Below are positions 26,392 through 35,447 of a stretch of DNA of 64,000 bases, piece by piece (the first letter of the stretch is position 1; every line of letters begins with the position of its first letter). Source of the stretch: Saliniramus fredricksonii (GTDB taxonomy: Bacteria; Pseudomonadota; Alphaproteobacteria; Rhizobiales; Beijerinckiaceae). The stretch covers positions 248,001 through 312,000 of the forward strand of contig NZ_FMBM01000003.1 in the NCBI RefSeq assembly GCF_900094735.1, read 5' to 3'. The notes under the pieces were generated by a model, which was not told the DNA's origin, did not search any database, and worked only from the letters and a program-made list of their open reading frames with translations. The position numbers and the translations under genes were made by a program.

Positions 26392-27402
26392 ATGTTGCGG
26401 CTTTCTGCTGCCTCTGTACTGGCCATCACGATGGCCTTTCCGGCATTCGCCGACGAGCTGAATCTCTATTCGGCGCGCCATTACGACACCGATCTGCAGC
26501 TTTATGATGGCTTCACGGAAGCGACCGGCATCGAGATCAACCTGATCGAGGGTTCCGGCGACGAGTTGCTGGCGCGCATCCAGGCCGAGGGCGCCAACAG
26601 CCCGGCAGATATTCTGTTGACCGTGGATGGCGGGCGCCTGCACCGCGCCGTCGAAGCCGGGGTGTTCCAGCCGGTCGAGAGCGATGTTCTCACCGAGCGC
26701 GTTCCGGAAGCCCTGCGCCATCCGGACAATCTCTGGTACGGTCTGACGACACGCGCGCGGGTGATCTTCTACAATGCCGAGAAGGGTCTGCCCGAGGGTA
26801 TCGCGGATTACGAGGACCTGGCCGATCCCGCCTATGAAGGCATGATCTGCATGCGCACATCCTCGAACATCTATAATGTCTCGCTGATGGCCGAGCTCGT
26901 CGAGGTTCTCGGCGAGGAGGCTGCCGAGGAATGGGCGCGCGGCGTCGGCAACAATCTGGCGCGGGCACCGCAGGGTGGTGATACGGACCAGATCCGCGCC
27001 GTCGCGGCGGGCGAGTGCGACCTGGCCATCGCCAATACCTATTACTGGGGTCGCCTGAAGGCCTCGGCGAATCCGGAAGACAACGCCGTCGCTGACGCCA
27101 CGGCCTTCATCTTCCCCAACCAGGACAACCGCGGCACGCATATCAACGTGTCGGGTGCGGGTGTGCTGACCACGGCCCCGAATGCCGAGAACGCGGTTGC
27201 GTTCCTGGAGTATCTGGTCTCCGACGAGGCGCAGATCATCCTCGCCGACGGCAACAACGAATATCCGGTGGTCGAGGGCGTCGAACCGACCGGCCCGATG
27301 TCCGAGCATACCGACTTCGAGTCGAGCGGCGTCAATGCCACGGTCTATGGCTTGAACGCATCCGATGCGGTGGCCGTGTGGGATCGCGCCGGGGTTCCGT
27401 GA
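26392..27402 (+). CDS. Iron(III)-type ABC transporter substrate-binding protein
   Basis: A 336-residue periplasmic protein. A signal peptide (residues 1-19, ending AFPAFA) is followed by DELNLYSARHYDTD, the usual start of FbpA/FutA ferric-binding proteins. NSPADILLTVDGGRLHRAVEAG and CDLAIANTYYWGRL are family blocks; the paired tyrosines in the latter are typical iron ligands, and Tyr in LYSARHY is another. AAGGGAG precedes the ATG. The permease gene follows after 245 bases, separated by a stable hairpin. Confidence 0.9.
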   Translation: MLRLSAASVLAITMAFPAFADELNLYSARHYDTDLQLYDGFTEATGIEINLIEGSGDELLARIQAEGANSPADILLTVDGGRLHRAVEAGVFQPVESDVLTERVPEALRHPDNLWYGLTTRARVIFYNAEKGLPEGIADYEDLADPAYEGMICMRTSSNIYNVSLMAELVEVLGEEAAEEWARGVGNNLARAPQGGDTDQIRAVAAGECDLAIANTYYWGRLKASANPEDNAVADATAFIFPNQDNRGTHINVSGAGVLTTAPNAENAVAFLEYLVSDEAQIILADGNNEYPVVEGVEPTGPMSEHTDFESSGVNATVYGLNASDAVAVWDRAGVP

Positions 27403-27410
27403 GGATCTGC

Positions 27411-27438
27411 GATGCCCGGCCCCGCAGCGCCGGGCATC
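27411..27438 (+). terminator. Intercistronic hairpin after the binding-protein gene
   Basis: Ten-base exact arms GATGCCCGGC / GCCGGGCATC around an eight-base loop begin eight bases after the stop. No T-run follows, so it likely protects the mRNA 3' end or only partly terminates, leaving more binding protein than permease. The rest of the 245-base gap shows no gene. Confidence 0.55.
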
Positions 27439-27647
27439 ACCATGCGTGATTGGGCGCAAGGCTTCCCGCCGGGGCGGGGCGTCTTGCGCCCGCATGCGTT
27501 CCGGTGAACGGGCGCGACAGGCACCGGATTCCGTCGCGCGCCGAGCGCGACCGCGCCGACGCACACGACCCGCTTCGCAGAATGCCGATCCCTGCTTCGG
27601 CACCCGGAATCCATGACCCGGAAGCATCTGCATGGTGATACGCTCTC

Positions 27648-29438
27648 ATGAAGGCGACAGGACGCATGGACACGCAGGCACGACAGTCCTATCAGTCCGG
27701 GCTCGGCATGCGGGACACGGGCATGAGGCAGAGGACGGCATTGGAACAGGGGTCGGAACACGGTCCTGAATCGCAGAACGGTCCTGGATCGCAAAACGCG
27801 CTTCAAAAACGATGGCGCGGGCCGCTTCCCTCGATCTGGACGGTGCTCGCTTTCATCGTCATCGCCGTGATTCTCCTGCCCGTGGCGACGGTCGCGAGCC
27901 GCGTCTTCGTACCGTCCGAAGGCGTCTGGGCGCATCTCTTCGACACGGTCCTGCCGCTCTACGTGCAAAACAGCCTGATTCTCGTCACCGGCGTGACCCT
28001 GCTGGCGATCATGATCGGGGTGACCACGGGATGGCTGATCGCCGCCTACGAGTTTCCCGGGCGGAGGGTGCTCGAATGGGCGCTGATGCTGCCGCTGGCG
28101 ATGCCGGGCTATGTCATCGCCTATGTCTATTTCGACCGGCTGAGCTATTGGGGGCCGATCCAGAGCGGGTTGCGCAGCGTGTTCGGCTGGGGGCGCGCGG
28201 ATTACTGGTTTCCGCAGATCGCCTCGCTGCCCGGCGCAATGATCCTGCTCGCCCTCGTTCTCTACCCCTACGTCTATCTGCTGTCGCGAGCGGCCTTTCT
28301 CGGCCAGTCACTGCATCTCATGGAGACGGCCCGCTCCCTCGGCCAGGGCCGCGTTGCCGCCTTCCGGCGTGTGGCGCTGCCACTGGCCTGGCCAGCAATC
28401 GCCGCCGGCGCCGCTTTCGTCGCGATGGAGACGCTCGCTGATTACGGCACGGTGCTGCATCTGGGCGTCCAGACGCTGACCACGGGCATCTTCCGGACAT
28501 GGTTTGCGCGCGGTGCGCCGGTCGCGGCGGCCCAGCTCGCGGCCCTGCTCGTCTGCTTCGTGGCCGTGGCCTTCCTCGTCGAGCGGATGGTACGTGGCGA
28601 CAGACGTTTCGCCAGCAATGCCGGCGGGCGGGCGCGGATGATGGGGCGCGTGCGGCTGAAGCCGGGTTACGCGATTCTCGCCATGGTCGCCTGCAGCCTG
28701 CCGGTCGTCCTGGGGTTCGTCTTTCCCGCCGCAGAACTGTTACGGCTGTCGCTGATCGCGGGCGATCCGCTCTGGGGTGCGCGCTTCTTCGCCTTTGCCC
28801 AGAACAGCCTCGTCATGGCCGGCGGCGCGGCGATCCTTCTGGTCTGCATCGCCGTTTTCCTCAGCTACGCGCAGCGCCTGCAGGGTGGCCCCGTGATCGA
28901 TTCCGCCATGCAGGCGGCGAGCTTCGGCTATGCGATCCCGGGTGCGGTGATTGCGATCGGCGTGCTGATTCCGCTGGCGACCTTCGACAATGCGCTCGAC
29001 GCCTTCATGCGCGCGCGCTTTGGTATCTCGACCGGGCTGTTGCTGACGGGATCGATCGCGGCCCTGATGTTCGCCTATACCGTGCGCTATCTCGCCGTGG
29101 CCCTGAAGACCGTACAGGCGAGTTTCACGCGGGTGCCGCGCAGCATGGACGAGGCCGCGCGCAATCTCGGGGCGGGATCCGTGCGGGTCCTGTGGCGGGT
29201 GCATCTGCCCCTGCTGCGCCCGGGCCTGCTCACCGCAGCCATCTTCGTCTTCGCCGACGTGATGAAGGAATTGCCGGCGACGCTGATCGTGCGGCCCTTC
29301 AATTTCGACACGCTGGCCATCCGCACCTTCCGGCTGGCTTCCGACGGGCGGCTTGAGGAAGCCGCGACCTCCGCCCTGCTGATCGTCGCCGTCGGCATCC
29401 TGCCGGTGATCATTCTCAGCCGCGCCATGAACCGCTGA
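27648..29438 (+). CDS. Iron-type ABC transporter permease, fused two-domain
   Basis: A 596-residue membrane protein with two MetI-type permease domains, as in FbpB/SfuB. About 12 helices are seen. The EAA loops that contact the ATPase are METARSLGQGRVAAFRRVAL (first half) and MDEAARNLGAGSVRVLWRVH (second half). The N-terminal 55 residues are Gln/Gly/Ser/Asn-rich and contain a short near-repeat (GPESQN, GPGSQN), so the true start may be at or after the second ATG (27666). No ATP-binding subunit gene is adjacent; it must be supplied from elsewhere. Confidence 0.9.
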   Translation: MKATGRMDTQARQSYQSGLGMRDTGMRQRTALEQGSEHGPESQNGPGSQNALQKRWRGPLPSIWTVLAFIVIAVILLPVATVASRVFVPSEGVWAHLFDTVLPLYVQNSLILVTGVTLLAIMIGVTTGWLIAAYEFPGRRVLEWALMLPLAMPGYVIAYVYFDRLSYWGPIQSGLRSVFGWGRADYWFPQIASLPGAMILLALVLYPYVYLLSRAAFLGQSLHLMETARSLGQGRVAAFRRVALPLAWPAIAAGAAFVAMETLADYGTVLHLGVQTLTTGIFRTWFARGAPVAAAQLAALLVCFVAVAFLVERMVRGDRRFASNAGGRARMMGRVRLKPGYAILAMVACSLPVVLGFVFPAAELLRLSLIAGDPLWGARFFAFAQNSLVMAGGAAILLVCIAVFLSYAQRLQGGPVIDSAMQAASFGYAIPGAVIAIGVLIPLATFDNALDAFMRARFGISTGLLLTGSIAALMFAYTVRYLAVALKTVQASFTRVPRSMDEAARNLGAGSVRVLWRVHLPLLRPGLLTAAIFVFADVMKELPATLIVRPFNFDTLAIRTFRLASDGRLEEAATSALLIVAVGILPVIILSRAMNR

Positions 29439-29589
29439 TCGGCGGCGCCCTCGCGCCGACTCCGTACGAGACCGGACGAGTTTGCGGGCTTTACAAGCCG
29501 GAACGCCGCTCCCATGTGAACGGTCACGCCGTCGGCTGTCGCGCAGATAGCCGTCGTCCCGCCATTGACCGTATTCTGCGGAGTCATTC

Positions 29590-30333
29590 ATGGAAATATC
29601 GCTGTTGATCGTGATTGCCGCGGCCTTCGTCACGGCGATCATGACAGGCGTCGGTGCGCTTCCGTTTCTTTTCGTGAAGAAGCTCAGCGAGAGGACCGTC
29701 GGCTGGGCGAATGCCGCTGCCGCCGGCCTGATGCTGGCTGCGAGCCACAGCCTGATCGCGGAAGGCGTCGCCCTCGATGTCATCCTCACGCTGGCAGGGG
29801 TGTTGATCGGCCTCGTGGCGATTGTTCTCGCCAACCGGCTGCTGTCGCGTTCCGGCGAGGTGGATGTGGCCGAACTCCACGGCGCCAATGCGACCAAGGC
29901 ATTGCTGATCCTTGGTATCATGACGGCGCATTCCTTTGCGGAAGGTGTCGGCGTCGGCGTTTCCTTTGCCGGCACCGAGGGGCTCGGTGTCTTCATCACC
30001 ACGGCCATTGCCTTCCACAACGTCCCGGAAGGTCTCGCCATTGCGCTGGTGCTGGTACCGCGCGGCACGCCGGTCTGGAAAGCGGCCCTCTGGGCGATCT
30101 TCACGAGCCTGCCCCAGCCGCTGATGGCGGCGCCATCCTATCTCTTCGTCGAGATCTTCCGGCCCTTCCTCCCCCTCGGGCTCGGCCTGGCGGCAGGCGC
30201 CATGATCTGGATGGTTTTCTCCGAGCTGTTTCCGGAGGCGCAGGAAAAGACCGATAGCAGCTCGGCAGCGACGGTGGTGACTCTGGCCTTTGCCGCGATG
30301 ATGGCGTTCCAGATGCTGGTTCTGGCGCATTGA
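29590..30333 (+). CDS. ZIP-family metal transporter
   Basis: A 247-residue inner-membrane protein with eight likely helices. The metal-binding helices are clear: TAHSFAEGVGVGVSFAG and AIAFHNVPEGLAIALVLV, the two His/Glu signatures of ZIP proteins (Zn2+, Fe2+, Mn2+ uptake). A further acidic site EVDVAELHGANATK lies in the cytoplasmic loop. It stands 150 bases after the iron-type permease gene, but the ORFs need not share a promoter. Metal choice cannot be read from the sequence. Confidence 0.9.
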   Translation: MEISLLIVIAAAFVTAIMTGVGALPFLFVKKLSERTVGWANAAAAGLMLAASHSLIAEGVALDVILTLAGVLIGLVAIVLANRLLSRSGEVDVAELHGANATKALLILGIMTAHSFAEGVGVGVSFAGTEGLGVFITTAIAFHNVPEGLAIALVLVPRGTPVWKAALWAIFTSLPQPLMAAPSYLFVEIFRPFLPLGLGLAAGAMIWMVFSELFPEAQEKTDSSSAATVVTLAFAAMMAFQMLVLAH

Positions 30334-30357
30334 CGCGCCACGCCGCGCCCGTATCGG

Positions 30358-31254
30358 CTATACGGGTACGTCGTGCTGCGCGCCTTTCGCCAGCAATTCC
30401 GCGACCAGCGGATTGGGAAAACGCCGCTCCCGGGTGATGGCGAAGAATGTCTCGCGGATGTTGTCGAGTCGCGCTGCCTCGACCAGGATCCCCGCCTCGA
30501 GCTCGTCGCGCACGACGATGGGCGGGATCACGGCGAGGCCCGCATCCTCGCGGGCGAGCAGACGCAGCATGGCCATGTCATCGGCTTCCGCCGCCACCAT
30601 CGGCGTGATGCCCAGCCGGGCCGTCATCGCATCGAAGGCGGCGCGCAAGGCGGTGTCGGGAACCGGGAGGATCACGGGTTCGCGCCCGAGCAACGTCGCC
30701 AGCGAAGGCCGATCCGAGCCGCATCGCGATGGCGTCCCGATCAGACTGACCGGCTGTTCGGCAAGCCGGTGAATCAGCCAGGGGCTGGCGCTGTCGCGCG
30801 CCGGGGCGAGATTGGTCAGCACGATATCGAGGGCGAGCGCATCAAGCGCGTTCAACAATTCCGCCTGGGAGCCCGAGCGCAGGATGACCTCGACATCGGC
30901 TCTGCCCACGAGCGGGCGCACGAAGGCCATCTGGAAATTGCGTGACAGCGTCGCGAGCGCACCGATGCGCAGGGCGCGGCGCGCGAAGCCGGTCTCCCGC
31001 AGCGTCGCCGTCAGATCCTCAGCGGTCCGAAAGATCGCTTCCGCGTGGTCGAGGGCAATCCGACCGGCTTCCGTCAGAACCAGTCCCCGCCCCCGGCGCT
31101 CGAACAGATCATGTCCGAGCGCGGCCTCCAGAGCCCTGATCTGGGTCGAGAGCGCTGATTGCGACAGGTTGAGCCGTGTGGCGGCTCCGGTGAGCGTGCC
31201 CTCGGTCGCGACGGCCCGGAAGAGGCGCAGATGGTGCAGGTTCAAAAGCGACAT
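30358..31254 (-). CDS. LysR-type regulator of the dab genes (predicted)
   Basis: A 298-residue LysR protein. The winged helix-turn-helix spans residues 1-60 (LHHLRLFRAVATEGTLTGAA, then LNLSQSALSTQIRALEAALG). A periplasmic-binding-like effector domain follows from about 90. It is transcribed away from dabB with 101 bases between the two start codons, the usual layout for a LysR protein controlling its divergent neighbour. Palindromic sites lie in the spacer. Many carbon-assimilation operons are LysR-controlled (CbbR, CmpR), which fits a role in sensing carbon status, but the ligand is unknown. Confidence 0.88.
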   Translation of the reverse strand: MSLLNLHHLRLFRAVATEGTLTGAATRLNLSQSALSTQIRALEAALGHDLFERRGRGLVLTEAGRIALDHAEAIFRTAEDLTATLRETGFARRALRIGALATLSRNFQMAFVRPLVGRADVEVILRSGSQAELLNALDALALDIVLTNLAPARDSASPWLIHRLAEQPVSLIGTPSRCGSDRPSLATLLGREPVILPVPDTALRAAFDAMTARLGITPMVAAEADDMAMLRLLAREDAGLAVIPPIVVRDELEAGILVEAARLDNIRETFFAITRERRFPNPLVAELLAKGAQHDVPV

Positions 31255-31256
31255 CG

Positions 31257-31286
31257 TTCTATTTTATAGAATGTTTATGATCATAA
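31257..31286. promoter_or_regulatory. Two palindromes in the lysR-dabB spacer
   Basis: TTCTATTTTATAGAA (31257-31271) is a perfect inverted repeat with a TTT centre and matches the T-N11-A form of LysR boxes. It starts three bases from the LysR ATG, well placed for autorepression. TTATGATCATAA (31275-31286) is a second perfect palindrome four bases further on. The whole spacer is AT-rich against a GC-rich background. Confidence 0.6.
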
Positions 31287-31355
31287 TATGTATTTTTCTG
31301 AAAGTCAGCTACGCGTTATTCCGGAGCGGCCTTACAACGCACCGGAGCCTCGTCC

Positions 31356-32918
31356 ATGAGTTCATCGCCATCTTTGAGCATGCTTGCTCCCATATTCATT
31401 CTTCTGATTGCGGGTTACGCTGCATTTTACCCGGGTCGCCGACCCGGCGGCCTGCCGCTCCTGACCGAACGTGTCGCGATCGCGGCCCTGGTGGCGGCGG
31501 TCGCGGGTGGCATCCAGCTTGTTTTCGCGGGCCCGCAGAGCTTCGCGCTTGGCGGTGATGCGTTGATGATCGCGTTCCGCCTTGATGCGCTGAGTGTGAC
31601 CATGACGATCCTCGTGGCCTTCATCGGCTGGATCGTCGTGCGTTACGCGCGCACCTATCTGGATGGCGAGCAGCGCGAAGGCGCCTTTCACGGCTGGATG
31701 GCCGTCACCCTGGCCAGCGTGCTTCTGCTCGTTCAGGCGGGCAGTCTCGTCACGCTGGTTCTGGCATTCGTGGCGATCGGCTTCGGCTTGCGCCAGCTGC
31801 TGCTGTTCTATCCCGACCGTCCTGAAGCACAGCGGGCAGCCGCGAAATTCACGCTGGTCTGGGCCGGCGGCGATATCGCGCTGGCGCTCGCCTCGATCCT
31901 GCTCTGGATCGCATTCGGCACGAGCGACATCGCGTCGATCGCGGCGCAGGCGGAGGGTGGCGCGGGCTTCGCGATGCATGCAGCCATCGCGCTTCTGGTG
32001 CTCACCGCCGCTCTCAAGACAGCGGCCTTCCCGCTGCATGGCTGGCTGACGGAGGTCATGGAGGCGCCCACTCCCGTCTCCGCCCTGCTGCATGCGGGCA
32101 TCATCAATGCCGGCGGCTTCCTCTTGATCCGCATGGCCGATCTGATCCAGACCAGCACGGCGGCCATGGCGGCCCTGCTGATGCTCGGCGGGTTCACCGC
32201 GCTTTTCGCGGCTGCAGTGATGCTGACGCAGAGCGCGATCAAGACGGCGCTGGCCTGGTCGACCATCGCGCAGATGGGCTTCATGCTTCTGCAATGCGGG
32301 CTGGGTCTGTGGACTCTGGCGCTTTTGCACATCGTCGCCCACTCGCTCTACAAGGCGCATGCCTTCCTCGCTTCCGGCGGTGCCGTGAAGGCCGTGGCCG
32401 AAATCCGGCGCCCGGGACCCGTCGCGGTGCCGGGCCTCGGCGCAGTCCTGCGGGCCTTCTCGCTCGCGCTCGTGCTCTATGCGCTGGTGGCGACCTTGTT
32501 CGGCTTCGTCTTCGGTGCGAAATCAGCGCAGGCCCTGTCGCTCGGCGCCATCCTGATCTTCGGTGTCGCCTATCTGGTGGCGCAGGGCATGGCCGATACC
32601 GCGCCGCGTGAGCTCACGCGACGCACGGTGATGGCGTCTTTCGCCGCCACGCTCGCCTATTTCGGATTTCATCTCGTGGCCGATCTGGTCTGGGGAGCGC
32701 ACCTGCCCGCCGCGCCGGCGCCGGGTCCGCTGGAATGGGGGCTGATCGTGCTGATGCTGTTCTCCTTCGGTCTGATCGCCGTGGCCCAAGCGCTGTTTCC
32801 GCTCTGGGCCCACCATCCCGCAGCGGCGGGACTGCGCGTGCATCTGGCGAACGGCCTTTATCTCAACGCCGTCCTCGATCGCATGATCGGCGGTTTCACA
32901 ACCCCGAAATCCCGTTGA
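31356..32918 (+). CDS. dabB: DabB: proton-channel subunit of the DAB inorganic carbon system
   Basis: A 520-residue membrane protein of the NuoL/MrpA antiporter-like family with about 13-14 helices. The proton-channel core LKTAAFPLHGWLTEVMEAPTPVSALLHAG is split by lysine and proline as in complex I subunits, and KTALAWSTIAQMGFMLLQ and HIVAHSLYKAHAFLASGG follow. It sits alone with dabA and not in a nuo or mrp operon, which marks it as DabB, the pmf-coupling half of the DAB (DIC accumulation) complex. The ATG at 31356 has GGAG eight bases upstream. In this organism cation flow might be H+ or Na+; the sequence does not decide. Confidence 0.9.
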   Translation: MSSSPSLSMLAPIFILLIAGYAAFYPGRRPGGLPLLTERVAIAALVAAVAGGIQLVFAGPQSFALGGDALMIAFRLDALSVTMTILVAFIGWIVVRYARTYLDGEQREGAFHGWMAVTLASVLLLVQAGSLVTLVLAFVAIGFGLRQLLLFYPDRPEAQRAAAKFTLVWAGGDIALALASILLWIAFGTSDIASIAAQAEGGAGFAMHAAIALLVLTAALKTAAFPLHGWLTEVMEAPTPVSALLHAGIINAGGFLLIRMADLIQTSTAAMAALLMLGGFTALFAAAVMLTQSAIKTALAWSTIAQMGFMLLQCGLGLWTLALLHIVAHSLYKAHAFLASGGAVKAVAEIRRPGPVAVPGLGAVLRAFSLALVLYALVATLFGFVFGAKSAQALSLGAILIFGVAYLVAQGMADTAPRELTRRTVMASFAATLAYFGFHLVADLVWGAHLPAAPAPGPLEWGLIVLMLFSFGLIAVAQALFPLWAHHPAAAGLRVHLANGLYLNAVLDRMIGGFTTPKSR

Positions 32919-32945
32919 TTTCCTCGATTGCAGGCAGATAACACC

Positions 32946-35351
32946 ATGCTCATCCAAGATCATCATCCTGACGACATGAACGCCGGCGCGTTGCTCACTG
33001 CCGTGGAGGGTGCCGCTCGCGCCATCCCGCCGGCATTTCCCCTTGATGCGACGGTTGCCGTGAATCCCTTCCTCGGCCAGACCCGTGAGGATCTGGCCAC
33101 AGCCTCGGCCCGGCTGGCGCGGGTCGCAGGCGTGCGCCTCGTTCGTGAGCGCGCTACCTATCGCGGCGAGATCGAATCCGGAGCGATCACGCGCGAGGAC
33201 CTCGCGGGAGCGCTCGCGGCCTGCTCGTCGACCTCGAAGCCGGCTGATCTCGCGGAACTGGAACAGGCGCTGCTGTCACAGAGCCCGGCTCCCGGGGCGC
33301 TGCCCACCCTTGCCGAGCTGGCTGCCGGTGCAAGCGGCACGGACTGGCCGGAACTGATCAAGCGCAGCTTCGGCCTCTGGGCTGCCGGCCATTTCGATCG
33401 CGGGCAGGCGCTCTGGTCCCCGGCTCCGGGGCGCGCCGCGCTCGACGCCTGGCGGGACTGGGCGCGCCATGACCTGACCCCCGAGATTGCGGGCCTCACG
33501 GGTTTTTGCAGCCATGCCATCGATGCGCCGGACACCGCCGACCGGGTGATCCTGCGCGCAGCCGAGCGGCTGGGCATCACCGAGGCCAATGCGCAGACGA
33601 TTTTCCACCGGCTGCTGGTCGATCTGGGTGGATGGGCCCAGCATGCGCGCTGGCTGCTCTGGGAAGCGGAACTCGCCGGGGAGACGGATGCGACGATCGC
33701 GGAATTGCTGGCGATCCGGCTGATCTGGGAAGAAGCGCTGCTTGCGCAATATCCCCAGCTCGCCTCAGCCTGGGAAGAGACGCGCGCCGCACATGAGCAA
33801 CCCGTCGCGCCCACGCGCGATCAGGTGATCGACGCCATCCTCCAGGAGGCCGCCGAGCGGGCCCGTCAGCGGCGGATCGAAGCCATGCTGCCAGGCGCCC
33901 AGCCCCGTGAGGGCCGGCCCGCAATCCAGGCCGCCTTCTGCATCGACGTGCGCTCGGAAGTCTTCCGGCGCGCGCTGGAAAGCCTCGATACCGACATCGC
34001 GACGATCGGCTTTGCCGGGTTCTTCGGCCTGCCCGTATCACATTGCGGCCACGGTACCGACAGGCGCGAGGCGCATCTGCCGGTGCTGTTGACCCCGGCT
34101 CTCGAGGCCTGCAGCCACAGCGACGCCCACACCGAACAGGATGTCCGGATCCGGGCGCGGGCGCGGCGCGCCTGGGGACGCTTCCGGCAGGCGGCGGTGT
34201 CTTCCTTCGCCTTCATCGAGGCCGCGGGACCGATCTATGGCTGGAAGCTCGTCAAGGATACCCTGGCGCTCGATCACGGCGGCAATCATGGTACCACGGC
34301 GGCATCCGCGGACTCGACCAATCCGCCGCCGCGCTTCGAGGAGCCGCTGACGGCAGAGGCCAAGGCCGCCACCGGCGCAGCAGTTCTCCAGGCGATGAGC
34401 ATGACCGAAGGCCATGCCCGCCTCGTCCTGCTCGTTGGCCATGGCGCGCATGTCACCAACAACCCGCATGAGAGCGCCTATCATTGCGGCGCCTGTGGCG
34501 GACAGACCGGCGAAGTATCCGCACGCCTTCTCGCGAGCCTGCTCAACGACCCCGAAACCCGTGCCGGCCTGCCCGGGCACGGCATCGATTTGCCGGAGGA
34601 TACCGTCTTCGTGGCGGGTCTGCACGACACCACGACCGATACGGTCACGCTCTACGAGGACGAACCCGCGCCGGCACATTCCGCCGATCTGGAGCAGGCG
34701 CGCAGCTGGCTCGCGCGGGCGGGCGATCTGGCCCGCACGGAACGGGCCGCGCGTCTGCCGGGGGCTGATGCCGCGCGCATTGCGCAACGTGCCTTCAACT
34801 GGGCGGAGGTGCGCCCCGAATGGGGGCTGGCCGGGTGTGCCGCCTTCATCGCGGCGCCGCGTGCGGCGACGACCGGAACCGACCTTCAGGGGCGCAGCTT
34901 CCTGCACAGCTATGACTGGCGCACGGATGCACAATTCAAGACGCTGGAGCTGATCCTCACGGCTCCCGTCGTCGTGGCGAGCTGGATCAGCCTGCAATAT
35001 TACGGGTCGAGCGTGGCGCCGGAGCTGTTCGGCGGCGGCAACAAGCTGATCCACAACGTCGTCGGCGGCATCGGCGTCGTGCAGGGCAATGGCGGGATGA
35101 TGCGCCCGGGCCTGCCCTGGCAGGCGGTTCACGATGGCGTCAACCTCGCCCACGAACCGCTGCGGCTGTCGATCTATATCGAGGCGCCGCAGGAGGCGAT
35201 CAGCGCGATCCTGGCACGCCATGATGAGGTGCGCGCCCTGTTCGACAACGGCTGGCTCCACCTGTTCACCCTGGAGGGCGGGCGTGTCGCGGGGCGCTAT
35301 CGCCCGGGGCTCGTCTGGGAGAATGACACGCCCCGTTCCGTCGCCGCGTGA
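32946..35351 (+). CDS. dabA: DabA: carbonic-anhydrase-like subunit of the DAB system (DUF2309)
   Basis: An 801-residue soluble/peripheral protein of the DUF2309/UPF0753 family, which works with DabB to turn CO2 into trapped bicarbonate, powered by the ion gradient. The zinc-site residues established for Halothiobacillus DabA are all present with the same spacing: Cys332 and Asp334 in FCIDVRSE, and His499 and Cys514 (15 apart) in VGHGAHV and [16 protein letters not shown] near the N-terminus and [20 protein letters not shown] near the C-terminus are further family blocks. The ATG at 32946 is chosen over an in-frame TTG at 32928. It lies 27 bases after dabB. Confidence 0.95.
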   Translation: MLIQDHHPDDMNAGALLTAVEGAARAIPPAFPLDATVAVNPFLGQTREDLATASARLARVAGVRLVRERATYRGEIESGAITREDLAGALAACSSTSKPADLAELEQALLSQSPAPGALPTLAELAAGASGTDWPELIKRSFGLWAAGHFDRGQALWSPAPGRAALDAWRDWARHDLTPEIAGLTGFCSHAIDAPDTADRVILRAAERLGITEANAQTIFHRLLVDLGGWAQHARWLLWEAELAGETDATIAELLAIRLIWEEALLAQYPQLASAWEETRAAHEQPVAPTRDQVIDAILQEAAERARQRRIEAMLPGAQPREGRPAIQAAFCIDVRSEVFRRALESLDTDIATIGFAGFFGLPVSHCGHGTDRREAHLPVLLTPALEACSHSDAHTEQDVRIRARARRAWGRFRQAAVSSFAFIEAAGPIYGWKLVKDTLALDHGGNHGTTAASADSTNPPPRFEEPLTAEAKAATGAAVLQAMSMTEGHARLVLLVGHGAHVTNNPHESAYHCGACGGQTGEVSARLLASLLNDPETRAGLPGHGIDLPEDTVFVAGLHDTTTDTVTLYEDEPAPAHSADLEQARSWLARAGDLARTERAARLPGADAARIAQRAFNWAEVRPEWGLAGCAAFIAAPRAATTGTDLQGRSFLHSYDWRTDAQFKTLELILTAPVVVASWISLQYYGSSVAPELFGGGNKLIHNVVGGIGVVQGNGGMMRPGLPWQAVHDGVNLAHEPLRLSIYIEAPQEAISAILARHDEVRALFDNGWLHLFTLEGGRVAGRYRPGLVWENDTPRSVAA

Positions 35352-35364
35352 GCCCCTTCCTCAT

Positions 35365-35397
35365 CCGATGCCGTGACGGCTTGAAGCGCGGCATCGG
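35365..35397 (+). terminator. Hairpin after dabA
   Basis: Nine-base arms CCGATGCCG / CGGCATCGG flank a 15-base loop, 14 bases beyond the dabA stop. No T-run follows, so this may be a 3'-end stabiliser or a rho-dependent end. Confidence 0.4.
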
Positions 35398-35447
35398 GTC
35401 CCCATGTATCATTCAGCTCAATACGTCCTCGCATCAGGGAAAAAACC

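Noticed and set aside
31356-32918. dabB as a NuoL or MrpA gene of complex I or an Mrp antiporter
   Set aside because: No other nuo or mrp gene is adjacent, and dabA with its zinc-site residues follows directly.
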